Origin: Amphiura filiformis
Taxonomy: Eukaryota > Echinodermata > Ophiuroidea > Amphilepidida > Amphiuridae
Reading direction: 5' to 3'
DNA: 64,000 nt
Assembly (NCBI RefSeq): GCF_039555335.1
Contig: NC_092642.1
Location: 57,825,776-57,889,775, forward strand
The translations under genes and the position numbers were made by a program. The notes below the pieces were generated by a model, which was not told the origin of the DNA, ran no database searches, and was given only the letters and a program-made list of their open reading frames with translations. Positions 48,318-59,454 of the stretch are shown here, one piece after another; within the stretch, counting starts at the first letter, position 1; each line of letters starts with the position of its first letter.

Positions 48318-49178
48318 AAAAATGATTACAAATGGTCCTGCGCCATGAGTTGGGACCCCTATCCGTAACACATGGAAATTTTGAAAATTACAATGGCTTT
48401 CATCTTGCAGCTAAGTAACATCTTACTTGATGAGGCTTGTTTTCCTGAGCATTTTGACACCTTTTTAATAAAAATAAGCCAAGAAATGAGCTGGCGCTGG
48501 CCAAAATACCATTTTCAGAAAGGGGGGGTCTAAAAAATATATATTTGTAATAAAATGATGTTAATTTTTTATTTTAAAGCTTTTTATTTAATTTTGGTGT
48601 CTAATTATATGTATTTGGGGTCTGTTAATCCAGAAATTGTGTTTTCATGACACATGGACCTTCCTGTTTCTTTAAAATTAACATTTAAAAGTGGAAAATA
48701 TCTCCCTAGCCACTGGCTCCCTAGCCACCACCGCAATCACCAATTCATTAATTAATTAACCCTAATTAAAACTGAAACAATATGAACCAATTTTATTTAT
48801 TGCTATGGAAAGAGTATAGACCACTTGGCATGTGACGTCGTTGCCCTGCAGTGTGCGTACGCATCGTAGTTTGCTAAGGGCACGTGCATTTTAAATTGCC
48901 CGCCACATTTCATATAGTACAAGACAGCTATTTAACAGTGTAGCGGCTCGTTCAAGCATATCGATAAACGAGTCCCTCGCCTTTGTTGATAAACAGTGAT
49001 GTCAAGTGGTCTATAGATTACTCTTTAAAATGACACTAAATTTATTATTGTATGACAAGTATTATGGAAAATATGACATCATAAACATGGAAAAGGTGGA
49101 AAAGTGTTACCCCACCGCCAAATTAGGTATCCCAACTCATGACGCAAGACCAAATGTGTAATTTGCGGTCATTTTTGG
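48318..49178. mobile_element. TIR element CATGAGTTGGGA, hosting a MITE
   Basis: GGTCCTGCGCCATGAGTTGG near 48335 is inverted near 49127-49153 (CCCAACTCATGACGCAAGAC). The arms extend outward through ATGATTACAAATG-like sequence. The MITE at 48815-49015 lies inside. Non-coding. Confidence 0.65.
48815..49015. mobile_element. TATAGACCACTTG MITE, full copy
   Basis: TATAGACCACTTGGCATGTG and, in inverse, TATAGACCACTTGACATCAC form the ends of a 201-bp element. Palindromic GTGCGTACGCAT is inside. TA may be the duplicated target. Half copies are at 39782 and 47090. Confidence 0.8.
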
Positions 49179-49381
49179 AGCAACGATTTCTTCGTATCGA
49201 CTGCTACAATGTATGTGTGTATGTGAATGCACATTAAACACTAGTGCGAAAATGTTCACTTTTACTTCTTAACAAAGTCAGCCTAGTAAGTGAATGGTAC
49301 TTGGACAACTTGGTAAACTTATTCTCTACCAGGAATGTATCAAGTACTAATCTAAATATTGTTTGTTTGTTTTTTCTACAG

Positions 49382-49467
49382 GATGGGATGAAACGTCTAT
49401 TTGCATCATATGGAGGCATTCACAGTGTTCTATTGAAAGATGGCAAGCAGACTGGCACCAAATTCGG
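49382..49467 (+). CDS. STK31: STK31-like exon 2: RRM middle
   Basis: 86 nt. The acceptor is TTTTTTCTACAG and the donor is TTCGG|GTAATT (phase 2). It encodes DGMKRLFASYGGIHSVLLKD and on to GKQTGTKF, the alpha-1 / beta-2 part of the RRM, with the usual L-F-x-x-Y-G spacing. Joined to exon 3 it forms RNP1 as TKFGFVRF. Confidence 0.85.
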
Positions 49468-49483
49468 GTAATTGAATCAGAAT

Positions 49484-50105
49484 GGATCCATGGGCTGCAT
49501 TTCAAATCCACACCCACTGTGTGGAAGATTTCACTTCCATCTCAATTGCATCGTGTTCGTTTGCATCCGCCTCGTGTTCGTTCTAATCTTGCTGCTAACT
49601 CGATCAAAGTGCATGGAGTTAACATTTGGAACTCCATTCCCATTTCCATCCAAAATGCCACATCCACAAGCTCCTTCAAACATCATTTTAAGAGCAATTT
49701 GCTTTCTAAACCGGTTTACCAGTAATTATTCTTTGACTCCTGTTCACATCTTATTTTTTTTTGTAAGGTCTTGTCTTGTCCTGTTTGTATTTGTATTTTC
49801 GTTTGTACTGTTTGCCGGCAACCCGCACCCACGAGCTTGCTCCCAGCGTGTTGCCCCACAACTTTATTTTAGGTTTTTATTGATGCCCTCATAATCTTGT
49901 CTCAGGCCCACTCTTGACCTGTCTCTTGCCTTTTAATAGGTTGTTTGTTCTTACGTGATCGCATTTGACTGTCATCAGTGGGCCTGTGATCGGATTCACT
50001 ACTTTGCTTTGTATGTAATTGGTTTGAAAATTTATGGCATTTGTCATTTATACTATGTATTTTTGAAGTTGTGAAATAAATGTTTCTTGAATTGAATTGA
50101 ATTGA
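49484..50105 (+). mobile_element. LINE 3' fragment (RT C-terminus), 5' truncated
   Basis: A frame in the window 49500-49725 ends SNLAANSIKVHGVNIWNSIP, then ISIQNATSTSSFKHHFKSNL, then LSKPVYQ and a stop. The W-N-S-I-P ... T-S-S-F-K pattern is the common C-terminal end of CR1/L2/Jockey-type non-LTR reverse transcriptases. The 3' UTR ends in AATAAATGTTTC and then TTGAA repeats, as expected for a LINE tail. The 5' truncation leaves it beginning within about 20 bp of the exon 2 donor. Confidence 0.7.
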
Positions 50106-50235
50106 ATTTGCACCATATGTTCAATCCAGTTGGAAGGTTTTAGTTTAAAATTGTTTTCAAATTTATGATATTATCTTATGAGAAAATTCTGTATGGAATT
50201 ACAGAATCTTTCATACCATATCCACTTTTTATGTA

Positions 50236-50273
50236 TTATAATTGTTTGTATCGGAAATTATTGAAACGAATAA

Positions 50274-50309
<36 letters not shown>
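50236..50309 (+). repeat. (CAAT)n tail, possible second LINE 3' end
   Basis: ACGAATAAAAT followed by eight CAAT units. Such tails terminate several LINE families. The body (50106-50235) is not recognised. Confidence 0.55.
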
Positions 50310-50988
50310 TGTAGAATTTGGTAGGAATTCATAAGTCTTCCAGGTTGGGGGGGTTCAGGGGTTCAAGTGGCTTAGCATGTTACATACATATGTGATGCAA
50401 CAAACATTATTTTTTTTTATGACAAAAATGGTCAACTTTCTTTGTTTCATTGTGTTCAGTAAACTGTATGGAACAGGAGATAATGTAGCTAGTGTTTTCA
50501 GATTGTCAGTGTGCATGTTTGCACCACCAACCAAAAGTTGAAGTCATAATAAGGAACAATTTTAGCTTGAAATATGTTGTGCACAAGCATGTTCAAATTG
50601 GTAAAATGTTAAGAGGCATTTTTTTGGAACTGTTCAATGTTTAGTAGAGAAATAGGAACATTAACAAGTAGCTTTTGATATATGTTATAAAAGCACAGTT
50701 CAGTATCTAGAAATAAGCAGACTGCAACTTTTAATCAAACAATGTCATAGAAATGAAATGATAAAGGCTTTACAAATTTTCTAATGTTTTTTTTTATATT
50801 TAACTTGAAAAGTGCATGCTTCCATAATAATGCAACACAAAGCTGAATTGCAAATTTTACAAATGAGGATCTATATCATTCATAAAAATCTCTGCTCAAC
50901 ATTTCCTTTTACAGTTTTTGAGCATTGGTGAGCTCGTCATTATATAATGTATTCATATAGACTGTCTGTGTCCTATTCTCTGTGTCAG
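50310..50988 (+). other. Intron 2 remainder
   Basis: AT-rich intron with no element recognised, ending in the exon 3 acceptor. Confidence 0.4.
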
Positions 50989-51108
50989 TTTTGTTAGGTT
51001 TGTGGAGGAAGAGAGTGCACAGAAAGCCGTTTCAGATGCATCCGGCAAGTACGTTAACGGCAAGGTGCTGTTAGTAAAAAAGGCGGAGAGGAACCCAAAC
51101 AACCCAAA
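50989..51108 (+). CDS. STK31: STK31-like exon 3: RRM end (RNP1)
   Basis: 120 nt after TGTGTCAG. It encodes FVRFVEEESAQKAVSDASGK and on to YVNGKVLLVKKAERNPNNP. FGFVRF is RNP1. ESAQKAV is alpha-2, and GKVLLVKKA is the last beta strand. The donor CCCAAA|GTAGGT leaves phase 2, and the lysine codon is completed by exon 4. The RRM is full length (about 75 residues). Confidence 0.85.
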
Positions 51109-51683
51109 GTAGGTGCACATTCTCCTATAATTAAAAAAAATGGCACATATTTCTATAGCACAATTATATAAGATCATTGCTCATTACAGGAAGTCGCTGA
51201 CCACTTGGGCCCAAAACTCACCTTATATACCATTTATATTAACATCATTCAGGGACGTTACTGAAAGACGTGCCATTGCTTCTACACTCTTACAGGTGTG
51301 TCTGAAAGCCTAAATACCTCCACAGGTATGCATGCAGGTGTGTGACCCTCTCACTTTACCCCCACCCCATCAAGATGTTGATTGTAGTATCAGCTTTATG
51401 CTCATATTGTGTTCATACCCTGTGAAATTTTAGGCCTGAAATATGTTTTGGTGATATGAACAAAAACTGGTACATTTGGTGTTTACCATCTTGGAAGTTA
51501 CATTTTTGCCTCTAGAATCCCAATCTCAGGATCAATTTGACTCAAAACATGGAATAATAATGTTTGCCTGATTTGTGTCAATGTGATGTAAAACATTTAT
51601 GTGTAACAATTGGACCTCCACCTTTAACTCGCCCCTGCTTCTAATTGGATTCTCAAAGGAATGAATTAATTAAAACCACCATC
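51109..51683 (+). other. Intron 3, first part
   Basis: No element recognised. Confidence 0.4.
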
Positions 51684-51691
51684 ATCATGAT

Positions 51692-53170
51692 CAGGGTTTT
51701 CTTTAAGCATTTTGCTGAAGGGGTATTTTCAAATTTTGTTGACCCTTTCAATTGTGAATTTTTCCTCTGAAGGAGTCAAAAACATTGCCCAAGGGGTATT
51801 TTTATAATATTATTTTTGAAGACATTTTTAACAATATGTGTGTTTTTGGAGCCATAGGCGTAGATCCGGATTGGGATGGTGGGAGGGGGGATCTCCCCAA
51901 TATTTTGCCAGGGGATGGTCCATACAATCATCCCCCAATGTTGACGCCTGTATGTGGGTTTCTGACCAAATTAACCTTATATTTGGCCATTTTAGCCCCA
52001 AAAGTGCACATTTTTGCGCGCTTCTCGCGAATTTATTCTACTTTTGCACCATATTTCAACAGTTAAGGGGGTACTACACCCCTGCCCAATTTCGTGCCTA
52101 TTTTTGCATTTTTTTCAAAAATTATAGAGCATTGGTGACAAGTAAGATATGTATATTATAGGGGCAAGGACTACAACTACTGCACTGGAAATTTTATTTC
52201 AGCACAGACAACAGTTGTGGAGTTACAGTCAAAAATGAGGGAAAACCAATATTTGATCAATAAATCAATAACTACTTGCCTTGAGTTGCTGAATTTTCAG
52301 TGCAGTAGTTGTAGTCCTTGCCCCTATAATATACATATCTTTCTTGTCACCAATGCGCTATATTTTTTGAGAAAAATGCAAAAATAGACACAAAATTGGC
52401 CAGGGGTGTAGTACCCCCTTAAGCTTCAAAATGGCAAAATGTGTTGTACCATAAACTTATTCTTTCTCCAAAAGGTGCTGGATTCACTATACTTCAAGAC
52501 ACACACCCTCCCCCCCCCCCCCCGAGTCAAAAAGAAATCTACGCCACTGTTTGGAGAATAATATTTAAAGATTCCCCCTGAGAAGTAAGAAACTTTTGCC
52601 AAATGAAGACCTAATTGAAGCAATTTGGTGGATCATTTTGGCAATATTCATGTGTAAAATTTTAGTTTAAAAAAGCCGAACATTTGTGAAATGAGCAGTC
52701 CATGGAGTCTTTCGTGGACGACAAGTTTTCCCTATTATGGTAGGCCTATAAATTGTGTTAAACATAAATTGGCAAATGTCGAAACTCGAAAGCAGAAGTG
52801 AAAGTGGCCATATGTTTATCAACTACGCAGGGTGATGTTCCACCCCCCCTTAGAACTTGGAAAATTTTGCAAAATGAAGACCTAATTGAAGCGATTTGGT
52901 GGACCATTGAAAAGCTGAAAATTGTGAAATGCCGGTCCATAAAGCCTTTCGTTGTCCTACATATCGGGAGTAGGCCTATAGGTCCTAAATGCCAAAAGCC
53001 GAGAATAAATACACAATGTCAGGTGTTTCTCTATTCAATTCTTGCAATATCTGAACGCGTACGTTTTCAAGATTTTGTACGCATTGGACTTTGGAACTAG
53101 GGATTTGAAGGAGTCAGTAAAGTGCCTGAACGCGTAAATACGCGTGTTTTGTGCGTTAAAGAAAACCCTG
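51692..53170. mobile_element. hAT-like element, TSD ATCATGAT
   Basis: CAGGGTTTTCTTTAAGCA at the left and TGCGTTAAAGAAAACCCTG at the right (inverse) are flanked by a perfect 8-bp ATCATGAT at 51684-51691 and 53171-53178. 1479 bp, no transposase. It contains a TTAA element (52073-52422) and copies of the ATTGAAGC...TTCATTTTGC repeat. Confidence 0.88.
52073..52422. mobile_element. TTAA-flanked TIR element, copy 2
   Basis: Same ends as 37883 (TTAAGGGGGTACTACACCCC), 350 bp, nested in the hAT-like element. The central part differs (GACAACAGTTGTGGAGTTAC). Confidence 0.85.
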
Positions 53171-53208
53171 ATCATGATGATCAAGTTGTATTGATATGTA
53201 TCCCACAG

Positions 53209-53342
53209 GTACACCGGTGGTGGCGGCGGCGGCGGCGGTAGTGGTGGCGGTGGAAGTGGATTTGGCGGAACAGGAGGCAGCGGAGGTGGATTTGGCGGAG
53301 GAGGGGATGCTGGCAAAGATGGTACATCCGCCAGGACAAGAG
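53209..53342 (+). CDS. STK31: STK31-like exon 4: glycine-rich linker
   Basis: 134 nt, acceptor ATCCCACAG, donor AAGAG|GTAGGC. It encodes YTGGGGGGG, then SGGGGSGFGGTGGSGGGFGG, then GGDAGKDGTSARTR. Glycine-rich tails after RRMs are common in RNA-binding proteins and can add weak RNA binding or self-association. The run of GGY codons is close to a trinucleotide repeat. The exon sits between two transposons: a hAT-like element ends 38 bp upstream and a MITE starts 9 bp after the exon end. Confidence 0.8.
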
Positions 53343-53351
53343 GTAGGCAGC

Positions 53352-53539
53352 GGGCTATTCCACTTGAAATCCATACATCCGCTATGGAAGACATGACCTT
53401 AATCTCCCAAACTGGGGGTGTAGATTTCAAATGGAGCCACCACATTCCGGTAACCCATTTGAAATTCACATTCCCTGTGTGGAAAGTTAAGGTCATGTCT
53501 TTGGGGTGTAATGTGTATGGATTTCAAGTGGAATAGCCC
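53352..53539. mobile_element. Short MITE GGGCTATTCCACTTG
   Basis: GGGCTATTCCACTTGAAATC at the left is perfectly inverted at the right over 26 bp. 188 bp. It starts 9 bp after the end of exon 4. Related words (TTTGAAATCCATACACCCC) lie at 55871-55975. Confidence 0.8.
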
Positions 53540-54773
53540 AATGGACTAGTCCATATGAAAACTCAGACCTGCCTTGAAAAGTTTGGAGATCCAACCAACT
53601 TTGGCAGTTTGAGCCTTACCAGGTTCAACAGTTTTCATCAAAATGGTATAAAAGGTGTGGATCGTTTTGGATGATTTCCGAATTAGGGGCCAAATTGTGT
53701 AAAATCCAGCTGGATGTGAATATTTTCACAATTTTCTGCTCTATGTTATATCCTCGGCACGTCACGCTTGGCGGATTCCATTCACTGTCAGAGGAGGTTG
53801 TGTGGGTGTAAATGCAATGGAGCAAATTAAACGTGTAATCAATACAGCATTGCTTTGCTAAGAATTGATTAGGGCACCTGTCTCATCAAATCACTCTTAT
53901 ACCTCTTTGAAAATGAAGAGAGGTGTCATCAAAGTTGGAATATTCAGATAATACCATGAAACATCCAGCTGAATTTTGAAAAAAGTTCCCAATGGATCGA
54001 TTATTACACAATGTAAGCACAGCTAGAATTGAGACAAGGGTGTGGAGTGGCCTTAGGTAGGAATCTTTCCTTTGCATTTGGGACCCCTGATGTCATCATG
54101 CCAATGCAGACATCATTATTGCGCACTCAATGGCGGTAAATGTACAGTAACAATGTTCGCTAATCATGTGCACATAATTGGTGGTGTATCTAGAGGTCCC
54201 AAAAAAAGGCTTATTAGATTTACTGAAAAGGTCAATAGTGGATCATAGTGGAGCAATGTAGACATGTATGTTGATGTGTAGCGCAGTGTATTCTATTTAG
54301 AGCGTTGCATTGTGTTGGTTTATTTTATGAGTTAGGTGCTTGTTATGTTACATAATGATTCTGGAAGGGTGTTTCACTGTCAAAAATGTTGTTGTGCCAA
54401 ATGAAGTGCGTTTCCTAAAACATGATCTAATTTGATGCAAAATTGTTATATGTTTGCCTTGAGAAGGCAATTCTCTGGGGCCGGCCAAATCTCATGTTCA
54501 CTGCACCAAAATTGAGACATAATGCCTGTTTGGGCAATACTGCTTGTAGAAATATCACAGAAAATTCTTTCAGAATGGAGAATGAGGAATTGCAATGTTT
54601 CTGGTTTTACGTTGCAAACTAAAAATAAAAATTATGAAATTTTGTAGATTGAGGATAAAATTCCACAAATCATGAGAAGCCAGATATTATCAGAATATCA
54701 AACTTGTAAAACATTGTACAACCCATCCATGTTTTTTTGAGACCAATATTGGTGACATTATTTCACTTTGCAG
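53540..54773 (+). other. Intron 4 remainder
   Basis: No element recognised. It ends in the exon 5 acceptor. Confidence 0.4.
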
Positions 54774-54832
54774 GTGTGCGTCAAGATAGCCCAGCAACAG
54801 CAGCACCACAGAACCTGACAGTTGTTGCAGAG
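54774..54832 (+). CDS. STK31: STK31-like exon 5: short linker
   Basis: 59 nt, acceptor CACTTTGCAG, donor GCAGAG|GTAAGT. It encodes VRQDSPATAAPQNLTVVAE, linking the Gly-rich part to the Tudor domain. It enters in phase 1 and leaves in phase 0, which keeps the frame with both neighbours. Confidence 0.75.
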
Positions 54833-55423
54833 GTAAGTTGACTTCAACAAGGTGGGGATGTACTCTGGTAGAAACTGTCATTTAAGTAACACAGATGTCT
54901 ACTATATAATGGTGCATGGGAGGGACACTAACAAGACATGCAAAGTGTGGTGCAAGCATTATATCATCATTGTTCGAAATAAGCTAGTAACGCTGGTAGC
55001 ATTTTCACAATCGCTACCAGCAACCAGTCTTGGCTAGTTACATAGAAGTTGCCTTCAAGTTAACATCTTGACAATAACTTTTCTGATAAGTGACGGAAGT
55101 CACAAAAAAAACCCCGCTACACTGGTATGATATGCCTTTTAGGCCAGTTCCAGTATAATGTATTACACTAGGAGCCACAACATGCCACACAACATCTTTA
55201 ACCCCAATACAGTTGCACATTCATTGAATGACCTTTGGAAATTTAGGTACACAAACTCGTACTCTGTAATTTCAGGTCAAGATTTGCTCTATGATTGTTT
55301 AATTGAGGTTATTGAACTATGGCATTGGGATGAGGTCATTATGGTCCATAGTGTTATTTCCAGCTTGAAGTTGCTGCTGACAAGAACTAACCATTGTATT
55401 GCTGATATCTTCTACTATTGCAG
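54833..55423 (+). other. Intron 5
   Basis: No element recognised. Confidence 0.4.
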
Positions 55424-55660
55424 GAGTCGGTTATGCTTACTCATGCTAGTAATGCCTGCAGTGTCTATGTACAATTGAGTAGCCAGGCATCCATCGAACA
55501 GAGCAGCAGAATCATGGTGGAAATGCAGGAGTTCTGCCAAAGTGCCCCCAAGATATCCTCCAAGCCAGAGCCTAAGGTTCTGTACGGATCAGTGTTCAGT
55601 GAGGATGGGTTGTGGTACAGGTGCAAGGTGTTAGCCTATGGACAGAACAACACTAAAGAG
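55424..55660 (+). CDS. STK31: STK31-like exon 6: Tudor domain, first half
   Basis: 237 nt, 79 codons, acceptor TACTATTGCAG, donor AAAGAG|GTAAAA. ESVMLTHASNACSVYVQL is the N-terminal strand of an extended Tudor (Tudor plus SNase-like) domain. VLYGSVFSEDGLWYRCKVLA is the Tudor barrel start, with the W-Y-R motif. The sequence is very like STK31 in this stretch as I recall it. Confidence 0.88.
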
Positions 55661-55859
55661 GTAAAAATACTCCATAATTGCCGCTAAATTTCTCTTTTAT
55701 GGTTTGACCCCAAATGTGCATAGTCTCAAGTAGACTGAAAGATGAAGGAGTTCTAACTTATCAGGGGCTGGAAAATGTTGTTATTTTCTGATAAGATAAA
55801 TCAACTTTCCCACAATTTTGCCACAATATTTGTACGTATTTAGTTTCTTGGAAAAGCAA

Positions 55860-56100
55860 AATGACCATCCATTTGAAATCCATACACCCCATTATGGAAG
55901 ACATAATCTCCCTAAAGGTTGGTGTATATTTCAAATGGGTTTACCTGAATGGGTGTCTCCATTTGAAATGTACAGCAGTGCTGTACGGTGCAACCATTTT
56001 AGGAGCATTGGCGACTAGATTTTTGCTGATGGCGACTAAATATTCAATCCCTGGCGCCAATGGCGACCAACTGCTGAAGCTTTTAATCGCCAAAAACAAA
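55860..56100. repeat. Dispersed repeats in intron 6
   Basis: 55867-55975 is related to the MITE at 53352 (TTTGAAATCCATACACCCC, TATGGAAGACATAAT). 55978-56100 is the inverted counterpart of 160-280 (GGCGACTA, CTGGCGCCAATGGCGACCAA). Confidence 0.6.
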
Positions 56101-56595
56101 ACATGTTATTATGTAATGTAGCATTCAAGAGTACGAATGTATGCTATGAATATGCATTTATCATCATGTCTAAATGGGGACTTCCTGGAAAACATATGCG
56201 TATGAAGTATGTAGCGTTCAATGGGAATATGTAGATCAGAGTACAGCAGCTGTTCAGTTTACGTTGGTACCTCAGATTTTTTACATGGGAGCAAAATTTG
56301 GGCGCCTAAATTTATAAACTTAGGAGCCATTGGCTCCTCAATCAGTTTTTGTGACAAGTCTTTCATGGGGGTGCCTGGATTCCAACTGTAACGAGTGACC
56401 AAAAATCAAACCGAATTAAGTCATTTGGCCTAATTATTATTAGCTCAAGTCAAGTCAAGTGACTCGAGTCACTATTAAAATTCAATGGAGTTCATTCACT
56501 TAATATCACTTGAGTCGGATGCCTGAGTTTACCTTGAGTCACAAGTCATGACTCGTTACAACTCTGGTATGGTAAGTCTAGGCTATCCATCTGGT

Positions 56596-56921
56596 TTAAG
56601 GGGGTACTACACCCCTCAATAAATTTGTGTCTATTTTTTAATTTTCTCAAAAACTAATAACACATTGGTAACAAAAGTTATTTTCAGTGACCCAAGACAA
56701 GCGGTTCGTTATTTCTGATAAGAAATAAGGTACCGCTAGGACGTACCTCATTTCCTATCATATATACTGAACCGCTTGTCTTGAGTCACAGAAATTTCAG
56801 TGTAGTAATTGGATTCCTTGCCCCAATAATATCCATAACTTTTATTACCATGTGTTATTATTTTGTGAGAAAAATTCAAAAATAGTCACAAATTTACCAC
56901 AGGGGTGTAGTACCCCCTTAA
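56596..56921. mobile_element. TTAA-flanked TIR element, copy 3
   Basis: TTAAGGGGGTACTACACCCC ... GGGGTGTAGTACCCCCTTAA, 326 bp. The middle is very like copy 1 (GACAAGCGGTTC, GAACCGCTTGTC), so copies 1 and 3 are one subfamily. It ends 31 bp before exon 7. Confidence 0.85.
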
Positions 56922-56952
56922 AACACAATGTTAATTTTACTTCCTTGTCAAG

Positions 56953-57120
56953 GCTCATGTACGGTACATTGATTATGGTAATGAAGAGGTGACAGACGCC
57001 ACTCAGATGGTGCAGTTAACAGGTGAATTAGCTACCGTCCAACCACAAGCATGCAAACTACATCTACATGGATTGAAACCAACTTGTACAGCTATTTCTA
57101 ATGCTGAAGAACACAAACGA
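56953..57120 (+). CDS. STK31: STK31-like exon 7: Tudor domain, second half
   Basis: 168 nt, 56 codons, acceptor TTCCTTGTCAAG, donor AAACGA|GTAAGT. AHVRYIDYGNEEVTDATQMV contains the D-Y-G-N signature of the methyl-arginine cage. The helix and strand after it (ACKLHLHGLKPT) fit the extended Tudor fold. Both flanking introns are phase 0. Confidence 0.9.
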
Positions 57121-58219
57121 GTAAGTCAAATGAATACATAGCTATCTAACAGGTGTCACAAGTATCTGGTGGCCAACGTAGATGCTCAAAAATAGCAGCA
57201 CTGCTACACTCAGAATAAACTCTGATCCGATCTACTTCACTGAGAATCCTGTAGCATCAGACAGGGTCTAATTCTGCATAAAACCGGGCAAAGTTATTTC
57301 TATAGATCTGCTGCGCATTCAAATTGCATTGTATTGCATCGTAATTTCATTTGTGTCTATGCTAATTATGTTTACACAACATGAACTCACGTGTTTTCAA
57401 GCAAATTCGCCGATAATAGGTGATCAAAAGCGATCGGAATGTTACAAAAGTACAGATCGCATTCAGCTTACTTCATATGAGATGATCTTTGGAAAAATAC
57501 GGCATAATTTGTCTTGGTGTTTTGCGGAATGCCATGCAGTAAAATATTAATACGTTGCGGCAATTCATGATTGACAACTAACAATCGGCGTGTCCTTCAG
57601 TATCCTCCACTGTCAATTTCTTATCCACTCACTAATCCTCACAAAAGCTTTGTGTTGATTACGTAATGTGTGGAGGCAAATTGCAATAAGTACAATGAAA
57701 TAATGAGTAGGGCAGGCTCCGAGGCGGGTTTCTTCTTCATCTTACGTAACAGTATTGTTCTCCAAAAAACCCCGGAAGCTTGTCGTTTGGAGCTCTAGCT
57801 GAAATACAGCAAGATAATGTAAGATAGTAAATGTAAACCTGTATTTTAGCTAGAGTATCTCGAGCTATGTAGCATAGGTTGTGAACCACACACTTCAGCG
57901 ACACATTGTAAACTGGTAATTAGTTTCATTCAAAAGCTTCCTTCACCAAATGGAATTTGGGGAGCTGCACAGATAATTGGTGGATGTTACAGTATAAGCG
58001 TGGATAGGTTCGCACTGGGTTTGGCTGTAACCGGCCTAGTTGATGCGATCAGATTGTGATGATTCAACAGTGGCAGTGAAATTACAGCGTTTTGAATCTG
58101 CTGGAAAATTGCGCTGTATAAATCCAGAATTCTATTTATTTATTTGATTGCCCAATATGTATACATGTATTTTGGTTGCTTTTAGATTCTAAATACTATC
58201 TTTATCTTTTCCAATTTAG
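57121..58219 (+). other. Intron 7
   Basis: 1.1 kb, no element recognised. Confidence 0.4.
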
Positions 58220-58729
58220 GCGGTGAATTTCTTGATGGGTGTAGCAGACAACAAATTCATTAATGTACGCTTATACAAACCACTTGTCCATGGGGACCAG
58301 AGTGTCCCATGTGAGCTGCACTGTGAAGGACAGGATCTAAACCGTTTGATGCGGGATCATGGGTTTGCCGCACCCATCACTCCTGTTGCCAGTCCAAGTC
58401 GAGGTCCCGACCAGAGTCCCAAGCAAAGCTCCTCACAGAATGGATTCAGTAGTAATCAACAGCAAGCTCCACGTCAACAGAGACAGATCCAGCAACAGAA
58501 CAGACAGGAAGATGCAGCTGCAGGGAAACAGGGTACCACCAGTAACAACAGACAACAAGGTGCAAACAGGGCACCTACCAGTAGAAATGAACAAGGTGGA
58601 AACAGGGCACCGACCAGCAGAAATGAACAAGGCGCAAATAGCGCACCACCCAGCAATAAACAATTGGAGAATGCTACCCGTGAAATTAAGAAAAAGGATA
58701 GGCAGCTAAGTGCCCTAAAAACAGAAAAT
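58220..58729 (+). CDS. STK31: STK31-like exon 8: Tudor end, Q/N-rich linker, coiled-coil start
   Basis: 510 nt, 170 codons, the largest exon. AVNFLMGVADNKFINVRLYK and CELHCEGQDLNRLMRDHGFA complete the extended Tudor domain. A disordered Gln/Asn/Ser/Pro-rich linker follows, including three tandem 12-residue copies (GANRAPTSRNEQ, GGNRAPTSRNEQ, GANSAPPSNKQ) at about 58559-58665. The end, LENATREIKKKDRQLSALKT, starts a coiled coil. The donor is AAAAT|GTAAGT. Confidence 0.88.
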
Positions 58730-59454
58730 GTAAGTAGTTGGTACTCATGATTAAGGAATTGACAATGAATCAGTCAAAAAACATAAAGGTGCCTCAAGTC
58801 CGTCATAATAGTTTTTTAAAGCAATATAGTGGTTTGTCATGTATGTTGAACTGCCAACTGAGCACAAAACCATTCAATTATAGGTTATACTGGTCAATTT
58901 AAAAGGGCATTTCGTGATCCACAACCTCATCCCCCCACTTTTCTCCAAAAAAGTTGAGATTTTTATACCACTGGATACCTCTGGCTACATAATGTTTACG
59001 TACCAAATATTTCTTGCAGATTCATTTCGTTTAGCAAAAATATCGCCAAATTTGAATTTCGTTCTGGTATACCAGAACGAAATTACTACAGTGGCCTAGG
59101 GAGCAGTGTAATACGCATAATCATTAATAACTCGCAAATGCAAAATCGGAATCAACTGAAATTTTGGGAATAAGCTTTTTTCGTGGATATCTACTGAAAT
59201 ATGTCATAAAAAGAGGATGCTAGGTTCAGGAAATCCTCCTTTAAGTTTTTATCAATCTGAGAAAGGGACTGTCGTTCTTCTCTGAAAGCCAGTGTAGGAT
59301 AACTCTTTGAATATACTTATATGAAAATAATACTCTTAATGACTAGCTTTGTTTGGGGCTTTGTTATTCTTTTGAATGTTTTTTAGCTTGGCACATTTTG
59401 ATATAGACTAAGGAGAAGAGTGAATCAAGTATGAAATGTTTTGTTTGTTTCTAG
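58730..59454 (+). other. Intron 8
   Basis: A small palindrome, TTCGTTCTGGTATACCAGAA, lies near 59057-59083. Nothing else was found. Confidence 0.4.
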
